Below are positions 47,219 to 57,466 of a stretch of 64,000 bases of DNA, in pieces. Source of the stretch: Entoloma clypeatum (Eukaryota > Basidiomycota > Agaricomycetes > Agaricales > Entolomataceae); assembly GCA_963565915.1 (NCBI GenBank), contig OY751485.1, positions 3,224,001 through 3,288,000 on the forward strand. The letters are read 5' to 3'. The notes beneath the pieces were generated by a model. It was not told the origin of the DNA. It did not search any database and saw only the letters and a list, made by a program, of their open reading frames with translations. Position 1 is the first letter of the stretch. Each line of letters begins with the position of its first letter. A program made the translations under genes and the position numbers.

Positions 47219-48984
47219 ATGTTGCGACGTCTGACTGGTAATAACTGGTATCAGCTATACTCTCTTTCATGTTTTAAATTTTTCTCCCTCCAGGTACTCT
47301 CCATCAGATTAAGAAACCAGTACCCCCACTCGCGTTTGTGTTCGACATTGTAAGCATGTCCGAGGCTCAATGAACTGGCATAAATAATATCTGTACAGGA
47401 CGGTGTTCTGCTTCATGGTCCAAATGTTCTTCCCGCAGCGAAGCGCGCGCTGGCCCTGCTGGAAAATGACAATCCTTTCGGAATGTGAGTTTGATCAATT
47501 CGAATTGCCTCTCAATTGAGCACATCATACGACACAGGAAAATACCATATATCCTCGTTAGTACTAGGATTTTCTTTTCAACGATTTTCTTGACTTCAGC
47601 CACCAAATCACTCTCTCAGTTGACAAACGGTGGTGGAGTCGGAGAGGCTGAACGTTGCAAGAAACTTACAGAACAATTGGGAGTCAAGGTATGTGACAAG
47701 ATATCCAGTTTCACATGCACACAACCCTCAAAATCAACTTAGATCACTCCAACCCAATATATACAATCTCATACAATATTGAAGGCACTTTCCCACAAAT
47801 ATTCAAGTGAACCTGTTCTTGTTCTTGGTGGCAAGCTTGATGCCGTCCGGCGAGTAGCGGAAGGGTAGTTAAGCTCATTAAAGGTGAGCCTACGAAATGC
47901 TGATGATCCTCGAGTTATGGATACAGGAAGGCTTATACAACAATGGACGTCCTAGCGTGGAATCCCTCGTAAGTAGAGGTGACATATGTCTCTCAGTGCG
48001 TCTCGTTTTGGTGAACTCTTCCTCCCAGGGTTTGGCCATTCCATGACATCCTGGATGTTGAACTGCAAGCCACAAAAGTAGGGAACCAAATCACCACAAA
48101 GATCAAGAGCTTAAAACGTGTAGCATATAGGCGATTGATTTTTCACGAACGAAGATATCTGCCATCTTTGTTTTTCATGATCCTCGAAATTGGGCATTGG
48201 ATGGTGTGCATTCTTCGTTTTGAGATAGAAACTCTGCTGATAGCTTGTCTAGTTCAAATTCTCTGCGACGTCATACAATCCAATGGAATTATCGGAGGCC
48301 CCTACGTGAGCCCGCAGGAACGCCCAACAGAATCTGTCAAATTAGTTTTCTGTAACCCGGATGTAGTATGGCGCTCTGATTTTCCGCGGCCGCGCTTAGG
48401 TCAAGGCGCCTTTAAAGAAGCTTTTCAAAATGTTTACAAGGTATGTTATCCGTCCAGTCGCCGCCCAGGACCATAGCTCAGCCAAGGTATGTCTAGGCGT
48501 TGACCGGCTCAACATATCCATACGTCCAGTATGGGAAACCAACCAAGGCAACCTACAAGTTCGCTGAGAGTGTTTTAGCTGATCACATAGAAGGACTATA
48601 TGGATCTAGTTCCGTGTTGCCACATATGTGAGTTATGCTTGCTGAATGGAATTCATACTCATACACAGACTCGGGTTAGATACATGATTGGAGGTGAGTT
48701 AGACGATACACGCCGATTTTCTTGTTGAGTGATCGCATTCACTCCGTCCAGATAATCCGGCGTCAGGTAATCCAACTCGGTTACGATTGGGGTCATTCCA
48801 TACTCACCATGCCGAGATAGACATTGCGGGGGCTAATGCTGCCAACTGGTATTCAATTCTCGTCCACACCGGGGTTTTTGACCCACAGCACGGCCCCTCA
48901 TCTCATGCACCGACGCATGAAGCGTCCGATGTGGAAGCCGCTGTCAAATGGGCGATGGACAGGGAGCTGAAGAGGGCCCGATAA
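47219..48984 (+). CDS. HAD-superfamily hydrolase, CECR5/YKR070W-like
   Basis: Putative mitochondrial phosphatase of HAD subfamily IIA. The first exon is tiny (ATGTTGCGACGTCTGACTG, 47219-47237). Spliced to 47281 it gives MLRRLTGTLHQIKK, a basic presequence, followed by PLAFVFDIDGVLLHGPNVLP with HAD motif I (DxDG) across an intron. Next are KIPYILLTNGGGVGEAERCK, QSHTILKALSHKYSSEPVLV, FVFHDPRNWALDVQILCDVI and NPDVVWRSDFPRPRLGQGAF. Motif IV is assembled from small exons: MIGDNPASDI then AGANAANWYSILVHTGVF. Stop at 48982-48984. About ten introns with consensus borders. The loop after VAEG seems about three residues shorter than I expect for the family. True substrate unknown. Confidence 0.86.
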
Positions 48985-49183
48985 TTCGCGGAGGTTATTG
49001 TTTTACATAGCTACCTTTCAAACGTGACAACATGGCGGTGGCACTGCCACGCAAGTATTTTATTTACATCGTAGGAACTCTTTTTGACTACCTGGAGCTG
49101 GCTTCCAACGTCCACATTCCATCTTCGCGTTGACCGCGAAGACATTTATTCCTCTGAGAGGCTGGTCCTCTCAATATTCAGCG

Positions 49184-50983
49184 ATGCCTGCCAACCATCG
49201 CCTTCCGAACGAATTTCTTGTTTCCGTCACATACTCTGCTGAAGAACAGCGTGGTGTTACTGTACGAAACTTCCCCTCGATTCCATGCACAGGCACTGAC
49301 CCGTTCGTAGATATTGGTGCTAGTCTCCTGCATCTCCCTCGTGGCGGTGATTGGGCTTCTTTTGGCTATTGTTGTGAGTGGTCGATCGGAAGACATCTGA
49401 TTTACTGCATTAATATTTCGGGAAGATATCTGCATTCATTACCAGATCCTCTCGCGAAGAACATCTATTCACCAGGACACACCTTTCTGCCTATTTCGTT
49501 TCTCTCCTGCTCTGCAATCTGATCCAAGGTACGACACCGCCCCGTGGACCAAAGATCTTAGTTCACGGCGTTTCCAGCTATTGCTTCAATCATGAACGCA
49601 GCGTGGATTCAGAACGCGGGTGTGTTTGGTGGACCAACATGTGTTCTTCAAGGTCATACATAATCGATTCTGAACGGGAGGACCAAAGGCTGACGTCGAT
49701 ATTAGGGGTCTTGACACAAGCTTCTGATGTCGGGATAGCAGTATGGACGATGGTAATCTTTTTGCTCGATTTGGGTCTGAGGGTCACCAATGTCCATAGG
49801 TCATCTCTGGTCATACGTTTTGTCATCTATTCTTGGGAATAAGCGCGACGAAATTTGTGCTGTGGGGCATTCTTCTTTGTGGCTGGTCAATGATTACTGC
49901 CATCGTAGCACTTGGCCCTGCAACAATGAATATGGACACAAAAGGGCTCTTTTGTAAGCTGATTTCTCCTTTTCCAAGTGGACTGAAGAATAATTTGATA
50001 AGACGGTATTTCGGGCTATTGGTGTTGGATCTCCCCGAATTACAAAATCCAACAAATAACGTCTGTATCTCATACACCCACGTTTGTTACTCATAGCGCT
50101 AACAAAGCTTTGGATGGTCTTGCGTAGTCTGGACCGCCTGTTTGTGAGTAATTGCATTCAGACAGGTATTCATTTCTGACTGGCCAGCATGTACAGATGT
50201 TCCTCGCTGCAATATTGAGCCTTGCTCCCTGTATCCTAGTCCTCTCTTCTTTGAGACGGGATACTTCTGTGGATGAAGGAAGTGCAAACGATTCGCAGGG
50301 CTATACTTCCGCGAACGTCAAGACAATACGTTTAGCGAGACAAATGCTAGTGTAAGCCAGTCTCTGACACATTAACCTTGGTGAATTAAAGAAAATTTTC
50401 TCTCAAGCTATCCGGCAAGAGATCATTATTGGCGTGAACATCCCCCTGTGAGCTTACGTATCAGTTCTGTAGGTTGCTTATGTTGCGGTCATATTACCAC
50501 TCGTAATTTCCCAGTTTGTATCGTGGGCTGGGAATAAACCCCCATTTGGAGCTACCATCTTTAGGTGAGTCAAGGTCCACTTCGTGAGGGACATCATACG
50601 ATATCTACTCTTTCAGCATGGCCATCTTCCTTTTATCTGGGCTTGTCAATGTCATCCTTTTCATAGCGATTCGTCCCGTTCTTCCGTTGGCAATTCTGAA
50701 ACTTAGCCGAGAATGTCCACCAGGCCTCCCCTTTGATCACAACCACGATCACTACGAACAGCCACACCAAGGTAGTCTGCACAGCCGGACCGACTCCGAC
50801 GCGTCAAACTCGACCCTCGTTGGGGTTTCCAGGAAAACCAAATTGCGACCTCCTGACATCATAATCACGAGAGATAGTTTCGAAAGTGTTTACGACGAGG
50901 AAGTTCAAGTAGCACGCAACGTACCTCACTCAGCACCAGCGATATCTCTGTGGAGTCCGGACGGGTCACCTCGGAAACGGTAA
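49184..50983 (+). CDS. Seven-helix G-protein-coupled receptor, Git3-like
   Basis: A putative nutrient/ligand-sensing receptor at the plasma membrane. The start at 49184 gives MPANHRLPNEFLVSVTYSAE. Helix 1 begins after an intron (ILVLVSCISLVAVIGLLLAI). Then come AYFVSLLLCNLIQ (helix 2), GGPTCVLQGVLTQASDVGIA and WTMVISGHTFCHLF (helix 3, with the conserved C..Q), FVLWGILLCGWSMITAIVAL (helix 4), an extracellular loop GISGYWCWISPNY, MFLAAILSLAPCILVLSSL (helix 5), LPLVISQFVSWAG (helix 6) and MAIFLLSGLVNVILFIAI (helix 7). The cytosolic tail is His/Ser-rich and ends SPDGSPRKR. The layout matches the fungal glucose/Git3-type receptor family. The stop TAA lies within a GTAAGT, so the tail may continue by splicing. 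Confidence 0.8.
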
Positions 50984-51669
50984 GTATGCTGTTGATTTTC
51001 TGAGATGGTCAGCTCATTGTGTTGGAGCCTTCCCGTTTGAAGGGTATCGGTTTGATTTATGTAACTACTTTCATACGACGGTGCCGTCCTTTACGATGTA
51101 CTCTACATGATATGTGTCGCCTCTTTGGAAGAGTGACATGTCAAGATTACACGACGATCGGACAGGCTATCTCCTTATGTACTAGCCTGAAGGCATCAAT
51201 CCGCAGTCCTGCAGAATCTGTGTCACATTTTTCATATTGTGCGGTACAGTACGCGTCATCATGACATGTTTGCCACGGGAGCCAGTGGCCGGAATACGGG
51301 TTTACATTATTTTATCGCTTGTTCAACGCAGAGAAGATACAGGGCCGAGCTTCGTATATGCGCTGTATCGGAGGAATCGATGGGGATGACAAAGCCAAAA
51401 CCTGCGTTCCTCGAAAGCATGGTTCTCATCAAATGAAATCCCAAAGACATGCACTTCGTGGTGATGCGACAGTTACACCGTTGAACATCCAGGGTGCGCT
51501 TTCCAATTAGTGCGACAGCCGGCCAGTCGTGTAATAGAAAATGGCATGAATTAAGATATTAGTACTAGCCACATACAGCACAACTGTAGAGCTGATTATC
51601 ATATGTTATAAATAGGGAACGGGATCCAGTGTAGCAGACGATTCGTGGTATCCAAATTATCCAAGGTGG
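50984..51669. other. Convergent intergenic after the receptor gene
   Basis: 686 bp between the receptor stop (+) and the Zn2Cys6 gene stop (-). Open frames at about 51019-51264 and 51239-51510 have no recognisable domain. They could be extra 3' exons of the receptor if the GTAAGT at its stop is a donor, or only untranslated sequence. Confidence 0.4.
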
Positions 51670-53101
51670 TCAGCGATCATATTGGGCAGCAGACATATGC
51701 ATCTGCAAGATGTTTGCCCAAGTAGCCCTCCTGAGGTTGCGTTCCTTCTCATTGAAATGTCCTTGATGAGGTGTCTGTTCAGACAGATTGAGGTCCATGG
51801 CCATTCGCATGGCCATTTGATAGTAAGTCCGAAAACCTAAGATGGCCGTGAGCCTGACGGAGCAGGATGACGACGAATCACTGACCCGAGATTCTATTAT
51901 TTTTGTATTCAGACCAGGAGAGTAACATTATTGCGTGTAGGTGGTCCATAGCTGCTATATGAGCGAGGGAAGATAGAATGGTCTGCGGGGATCATGTCAG
52001 CGTGGTCGTGACAGAAGCATTGTTGTCGGAAAGTCACCTTGGCATTGTCAGTATAGGTCTCGGCGACGTTGTGCAACCCGCGGACGGTGAGCTCAGGAAG
52101 AGTAGAAAATCTGTCTCGGATTAGCCATGCGATATGGAGCTCGATGAGTGCCGCACCTGGAAGCCATAGCAGCGATGCAATTGGCGAGAATGGGAGGTAG
52201 GGAGCGATCCCAGAATTCGGTCATGACGTCCTCGTATACGAGAAAAGCAAACTCTGTGCCAAAGCGTTCAAAGAAGGTCTGGAGGTAGTGGGGCATTAAG
52301 ACGGGATGAGGACACTGAGGGTGATCTGGGTCAAAGAGGTGGACGTGACGGGAAGGGGATTGATAGAGGGGCAAACGGGGAGGATGTGACTGGGAATGGG
52401 GAGGATTGTACCCGTATCCTGCGGGGTCGCTGGCTCGGGAAGGGTATAACGGCGACGGGACAGAGGATGAACTGGAATGTCTAGAGAGTTTTAGCTGGAG
52501 TACGGCAGATTGGAGATTTTGGACGGTACCTATGAGGTGGATCTGTGGGGCGATGGGGATCGGGTGTGTAGGATTGATATCTACCATTCGACTCGACATC
52601 TGGGGAGACCAAGCCGGTGGCTTTGGGGGAATGAGAAGCGGAGCGATTGTTGGAATGAGCGGACATCGCGGGACTTGATGGGCCAGAAGAGACTGAAAAG
52701 CCGTCCAAGGCGGTGTTGCTACCGGTCCTGATAGGGATGATTACGGGGATTTATCGGGGATGGAGGACGAGCGGTGTTCACCTTTGGTCATCGGGATAAG
52801 CAGAGGTGGGCGCGCTTGGACCGGCGATGGCGCGGCTGCGCTCAGCAAAGTATCTTTCCCTGTCGCGAAAACGACAGGGAATCTTGGAGGCCTTGCAGGC
52901 CTCGCATTTTGTTTCCGGGGAGGGCTGTAGACATTTGATTTTCTTGAGACGACTGTTGTAAATGATGGTGAGCGAGGGGAGGGCTGGGGACGAAGAAGAG
53001 AAAGACCAATTGTCGCAGGAGGTGACGAGGCGGGGACGCTTCTTGTGGCCGGTGGCGTTCTGAGGGGACTCGATGATGAATTGGAAGGAGTCTGAGTCCA
53101 T
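51670..53101 (-). CDS. Zn2Cys6 transcription factor, XlnR-like
   Basis: Fungal binuclear zinc cluster regulator. The start at 53101 gives MDSDSFQFIIESPQNATGHK. The zinc cluster is split by an intron: TSCDN then CRLKKIKCLQPSPETKCEAC and KASKIPCRFRD, an exact C-x2-C-x6-C-x8-C-x2-C-x6-C. The junction itself creates the second Cys (tg|t). A Ser/Pro linker (about 52400-52710) leads to the fungal-specific TF region: PVLMPHYLQTFFERFGTEFA, FLVYEDVMTEFWDRSLPPIL, then MAMRMAMDLNLSEQTP near the end and a stop at 51670-51672. At about 400 aa it is short; the regulatory domain seems to stop soon after its first half, as in several basidiomycete relatives I recall. Targets unknown. Confidence 0.85.
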
Positions 53102-53426
53102 TGGGAGGTGTTGATCGCGAGGAGATTGGCCCTATTTATTTAAGTTGTCAACAAGGGCCACTTTGCGACTGTCACGGCCGTAACAATCTCCATGTCATTA
53201 TTATTATTGTAAATAAAATTTATTTTTTTTACTTTGGTTTCGATCGGATCTCCTCCGAGGATTTTGCTACACCTTGGGCCTGCACCTGACCACTAACCGA
53301 CACATCATAAATAACTTGAAACTTGGAAAAAAAAAAAAAAAAAGAGAAAAAAAAAAAAAGAAAACTTCTTTGATTACCTTGAAGCGCTCGTGGCAGCGGA
53401 ACTCCTATTCTTCTCTCGATCCGTCC
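53102..53426. other. Promoter of Zn2Cys6 gene with A-tracts
   Basis: 325 bp between the Zn2Cys6 start and the transporter stop. An AT-rich tatttattta element lies about 35 bp upstream of the ATG. Runs of 17 and 13 A (53327-53343 and 53347-53359) sit farther up. No gene is seen. Confidence 0.5.
53327..53363 (+). repeat. Poly-A tract (A17, A13)
   Basis: Two A-runs separated by GAG on the + strand. Because the nearest genes are both on the minus strand, this reads as poly-T upstream of the zinc-cluster gene. T-rich tracts are common nucleosome-excluding promoter elements. It is not at the end of a recognisable retroelement. Confidence 0.85.
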
Positions 53427-55110
53427 TAAACGGCATCACATCCATCCATTGTTTTCCTTGACCTAGCCTCTTCATCATCACCATCGGCCGAGAGAAGCAG
53501 GGGCTCGCACTGGCCAGAGGTTTCACGCTACAAGCGACGTTAATCAAAACTCGGTCCTGGCCACGCGACGTGCAAAAGCGTCGGGTAACCTACCTCGCTT
53601 TCAAGTGATCGAGATCTCAACTGAATTGCCTCCCCAAGCTCAACATCATCATCTCCAACAATCCCTTCATCCTCGCTCGAAATTGCTCGACCGTACCCGT
53701 CTACCGGCAACGCAGATTCGACGGATTTTCGATATTTATGTGTCGCGAACAGGACGATGCCTATCACCAATCACCGTCAGCCACTCGCCTCTCCGTTCCA
53801 TCTGATGAAATACCGCATATAGTGATCGCAACCCCTGTTATATTCAGTGGTGTGAGCTGATCACCAAAGAACCAGGCTGAAATGGTGATAGTGGTAACTT
53901 CTTTGGCTATCCCAGCGATTGACATCGGAACCACTCCTGTCCGTTGAATTATGCTGTGCACAGTCACAGGTACTGATGAGACGTTACGACAGCTAACGAA
54001 AACGCCGATGACGGTACTCACTAGAATTCGCTCAACACCATGCCGAATGCCAGCACACCTGGCGCAGCCAAATACACCCCAGTCTCCACCGTCTTGCCAA
54101 ATGTCGCAAAGAAACTGCTTCTGAAGATTACCCCCCAGGATTCTACACTGACGCTCACAATCGCAAGTGTCAATCCCATTGATGGCGCAAGCCAATATAC
54201 CGTAGCAGCTGGGTTGTCCAGGCCCATCTTCTTGTTGTGCAGAAGGAGTTGCGTAAGACTCCAACGCAAACCACCGAGGGCACTCGCGCTGAGAACAAGA
54301 ATGAGTCCATCCATTACGAATTTCGCCTCTGTCGCCACCATAAGAAGGACCCCAGAGAATATAAGGAGAATCACTCCTATGAGGCGCCAGGAGAATTTCT
54401 CCAATCGGAAGAGGAATGCAAAGAGCAGGACGAATATCAGGGAGGAAGATTTGCACATGGCTAGAAGGAGGACATCAGAAGCAGGCGAAAGAGCAGGCCA
54501 ACGGAACCCACATACTATAGAAAGACAGTGTTACGAATTTTAGAGAGAGGTTCGACATTCCAATATCAAGACCTGATGCAACGGCGGTTGGGAGCGCTTT
54601 TTTCCTTTCGTTACGAGGTCATCAGTAGTCATACAAGAGGCTTCCCGGAGACAACCAGAGGTGAACTGCACGCAGAACACAGCCTGGATAAGAAGAGTTC
54701 TCTCGCTTCCGGCTAGTCCGCAGGCATGCGATGACAAATAGAAATTGAGCTCACCCATAATCCGAAAGGGAAGGTGATTTTTCCGACGTAAAATGTTTCG
54801 GCCACAATGTTCGTATTGTCGCAGCGAGTAAGAATTGGATGAGCATGTGGATAGTAGTCACAAATAAAGGGAACGGGAAGCCAAAATGATCTTTCGAGAA
54901 CATCCATTTGTTATACACGGACAGAATGGTGGCGAATGAAAACCTGGAGTGTGAGTGCGTGAGCAGAGAGTTTCTGGGATGCTGGCAGAGCGCGTCACAC
55001 CACCCAGCAATGAACAAGCCATTGACGATCGCGCTTCTCCACCAAAGACGTTTCTTCTCTTCGAGGGTTGCAAAGTGAACCTGCTCGTCGAGAAAACCAG
55101 AGGAAGTCAT
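53427..55110 (-). CDS. Nucleotide-sugar/triose-phosphate translocator family, SLC35C2-like
   Basis: Predicted Golgi or ER sugar-nucleotide transporter with about ten helices. Start at 55110: MTSSGFLDEQVHFATLEEKK, then after an intron FATILSVYNKWMFSK, FPLFVTTIHMLIQFLLAA, ALRKIVPTAVASGLDIG-like sequence, SLKFVTLSFYTMCKSSSLIF and RLIGVILLIFSGVLLMVATE. Later come AATVYWLAPSMGLTLAI, IQRTGVVPMSIAGIAKEVTT and WFFGDQLTPLNITGVAITI. The KSSSLIF and TYHKYRKS-like patterns place it in the SLC35C/YMD8 branch. The acidic cytosolic tail has a strong GAG|GTAGGT donor near 53590; splicing to 53522 gives a stop at 53427-53429. Without this intron it would end at 53540. Two CACGTG boxes lie just upstream. Confidence 0.85.
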
Positions 55111-55114
55111 GTCA

Positions 55115-55158
55115 CACGTGGCATGATATTTTTGGCAAAAAACTATAGATAACACGTG
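55115..55158. promoter_or_regulatory. Two CACGTG boxes upstream of the transporter gene
   Basis: CACGTG at 55115-55120 (5 bp from the ATG) and at 55153-55158, in the 221 bp gap between the transporter start and the MED31 stop. Possible bHLH sites; function inferred. Confidence 0.35.
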
Positions 55159-55331
55159 TACCCTACAGTAAGTCCGTGGTAATCCCACTGTTTTCCGACT
55201 CTTTCCCGAGAGACATAAAACTAGGAACTCCGCGGCATGGAGGAACATCTGGAATGACGGTGACCCTGGAGTTCCGCCTGTCATACGACCAGACTCAGAG
55301 GGTGAGCGGAAATGTACAGCAAGTTTTGGAC

Positions 55332-55748
55332 TCACCAGGTTCGCCAATGATCAAACTGTTTCTGATGAAGATACTCTCGAAGGAACTCGTCTTTCTTCAT
55401 TTCGGACCGAAATTGGGGATGCTGGAGAAGATCCAGATGATGGAGGGCGTGCGGATAACTAGGGGGATCCAGCTATCAGGAAGAACCGCGGAGGTGCAAC
55501 CGGCAAGCTGACTGTATGAATCGTGCATAGTCTTTCTCTTTGAAATATTGAAGGTAGGCGAGAAAGTTGATGAACGCTGATTGTTCCAAGATGTTCTGTT
55601 GTGCCAGGGAGTGAAGGTAGAACGGGTTCGCCAAGGACTGCACAAATTCTAATTCCAATTCGAACCTGGCCCGATTCAAGGCTTTTGGGTCATTTTCGAG
55701 CTTTGGAGACGGCAGAGCATTGCTGTTCGCGTCGACGTTCGGATTCAT
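55332..55748 (-). CDS. MED31: Mediator complex subunit 31 (Soh1)
   Basis: MED31 is a small, highly conserved subunit of the Mediator middle module. Start at 55748: MNPNVDANSNALPSPKLEND, then the invariant core RARFELELEFVQSLANPFYL, HSLAQQNILEQSAFINFLAY and LQYFKEKDYARFIQ. A 55 nt intron (about 55446-55500) joins YPHALHHLDLLQHPQFRSEM, then KKDEFLREYLHQKQFDHWRTW with the stop at 55332-55334. The length of about 120 aa and the YPH...LDLLQ block are diagnostic. It shares a 75 bp divergent promoter with the UCH37-like gene. Confidence 0.95.
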
Positions 55749-55772
55749 GACGATGGATCAAAATATCGTATG

Positions 55773-55780
55773 TCACGTGG
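55773..55780. promoter_or_regulatory. TCACGTGG box in MED31 / UCH37-like divergent promoter
   Basis: CACGTG core at 55774-55779, 26 bp upstream of the MED31 ATG and 44 bp upstream of the deubiquitinase ATG. It is the only clear element in this 75 bp divergent promoter. Confidence 0.45.
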
Positions 55781-55823
55781 AGGACGCGTCGAGTCCAACT
55801 TCCTCATACTGCCAGTGCTGGAA

Positions 55824-57005
55824 ATGTCTGCCGACGACGACGACAGCAGCGGCTGGCAGCTCACCGAGTCCGATCCTGGCGTATTTACGTATGTCCTCCC
55901 CATTGTCCCTCGTCTTCTCGTCTCAAGAATGCTTTCATCGCAGCGAGCTACTCAGGAGTCTTGGAGTCCCTCTGATAGTCGACGACCTCTATTCCCTCGA
56001 TCCCGACTCACTTGCCGCCCTCCAACCTCTTCACGCACTCATATTCCTCTTCAAATGGATCCCCTCGTCAACCGATTCCGCATCTGCTGGGGAATATGAC
56101 CCAGAATTCCCGGGCTTCTTCGCCCATCAAGTCGTCAATAACGCCTGTGCCACTCTTGCCGTCCTCAATGCCCTGGGCAACATTCCCTCTCTGACGACTG
56201 GATCTCAACTAGCGGAGTTGAACAACTTCACCATTGACATGGATCCCCAAACTCGCGGACTCGTCATCACGAGTGCTGATTGGTTGCGAGAAGCCCATAA
56301 CGCACTTTCGCCGCCGAGTGCGATATCATTAGACGGACTGGGACTACCCAAGAAGTCTGAAGATGCCTATCATTTTGTTGTTTATCTACCAGTGACGGGT
56401 GCTCTTTACGAGCTGGACGGTTTGAAGCCGCATGCCGTGCGACATGGGGCATGCGACCAACATGGCGAGGGGTGGCTAAAAAAAGCTCGGTGCGTCTTTC
56501 CATGTATATATATTAGCCTAAAATTACTTGGATGCAGGGAAGTAATTGAAGCCCGGATTGCGACATATCCAGTTGGAGCAGTACGTGACTTTCCCGCTCG
56601 AATGTTGTTCAGTCCTTGATTCGGGGTGATTTCAGCTCGAGTTCAGCCTTCTAGCTCTCAGAGATGATCCTTTACCCGCGCTTGAAGCCCAACTTGAAGC
56701 TTCCCAGTCGTCTGGGAACTCTGAAGCAGCCGCTGAAATCCTTTCGATCATTTCGAATGAAAATTCCAAGCGCAAACGTTGGGCTGTAGGTGGTTAGAAT
56801 TCACCAGACCTCCCTCTCCTTGACTTGCTTGCCTTAGTTCGAAAATAGTCTTCGCAGACATAATCACGTTGGCCTGGTTCATGCCCTTCTGCTCACTTTG
56901 GCAAAGGGAGGTAGGCTCAGTGCGGCCCAGGAACAAGCGAGAGAAATCATGCGGGAACGGATTGAGAAACGGAAAGTCAGCGGGGATGAAATGGAGGAAG
57001 ATTAA
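55824..57005 (+). CDS. Ubiquitin C-terminal hydrolase, UCH37/UCHL5-like
   Basis: Deubiquitinating cysteine protease; UCH37 works at the 26S proteasome and at INO80. Start at 55824: MSADDDDSSGWQLTESDPGV, with the family WxLTESDPGVFT opening. Then LGVPLIVDDLYSLDPDSLAA, ALIFLFKWIPS, and the active-site Cys in FAHQVVNNACATLAVLNALG. SADWLREAHNALSPP follows. The catalytic His is in EDAYHFVVYLPV and the Asp in ALYELDGLKPH. After an intron the C-terminal ULD-like part includes RRHNHVGLVHALLLTLAKGG and a charged end SGDEMEED, stop at 57003-57005. All catalytic residues are present. An upstream in-frame ATG at 55770 is less likely. Confidence 0.93.
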
Positions 57006-57466
57006 CTTTTCGCCTTTGTAGCGCCAAGATTGGTTGGTTTACCTTTGGACTTCAATGAAAACTAAAGCCTTCTCTCCTTGGCGAGACTAGAATCCTGTTC
57101 TGTGCTGACATGTCTGACGGAATCTTGCAATAGATCTGATTAAGGACGTTCCTGAGGCTTATTTTCAATGTAAGTATGTATAAGGCCATGCACATCGTAG
57201 TTGAGACCATGGAAGGTTGCAATCGGGATCATAAGAGAAACGATGGGAAGAGAAGATGATATCAAAGCCACGCTGGCTGCCTGAGAGTGGCATCTGAAAT
57301 GACGATGAAATTTATATTGTATAGAATGCTGTTACAGATACAACATGTATGTATGTATAGATGGGATAAGCAGGTTTGAATAAGGCGGACACGATGCTGC
57401 GAGCATAGAGATATATTAGGCGTGCGTCGGCATTTTTTGTCAAGGACACATGGTGCAAGAACACTC
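57006..57466. other. Convergent intergenic, no gene seen
   Basis: 461 bp between the convergent stops of the UCH37-like and fumarate reductase genes. AT-rich, with TATGTATGTAT-type runs near 57340-57360. Contains only untranslated-type sequence; no supported reading frame. Confidence 0.5.

Noticed and set aside
47820..47950. Suspected pseudogenisation of the HAD hydrolase (in-frame TAG after VAEG)
   Set aside because: A GTAGTT donor and CAG acceptor remove the stop and restore the frame into KAYTTMDVLAWNPS; only a few residues seem missing.
53327..53363. Poly-A tract as the end of a retroposon
   Set aside because: No reverse transcriptase, no truncated gene copy and no target duplication next to it; it is better explained as a T-rich promoter tract of the minus-strand gene.
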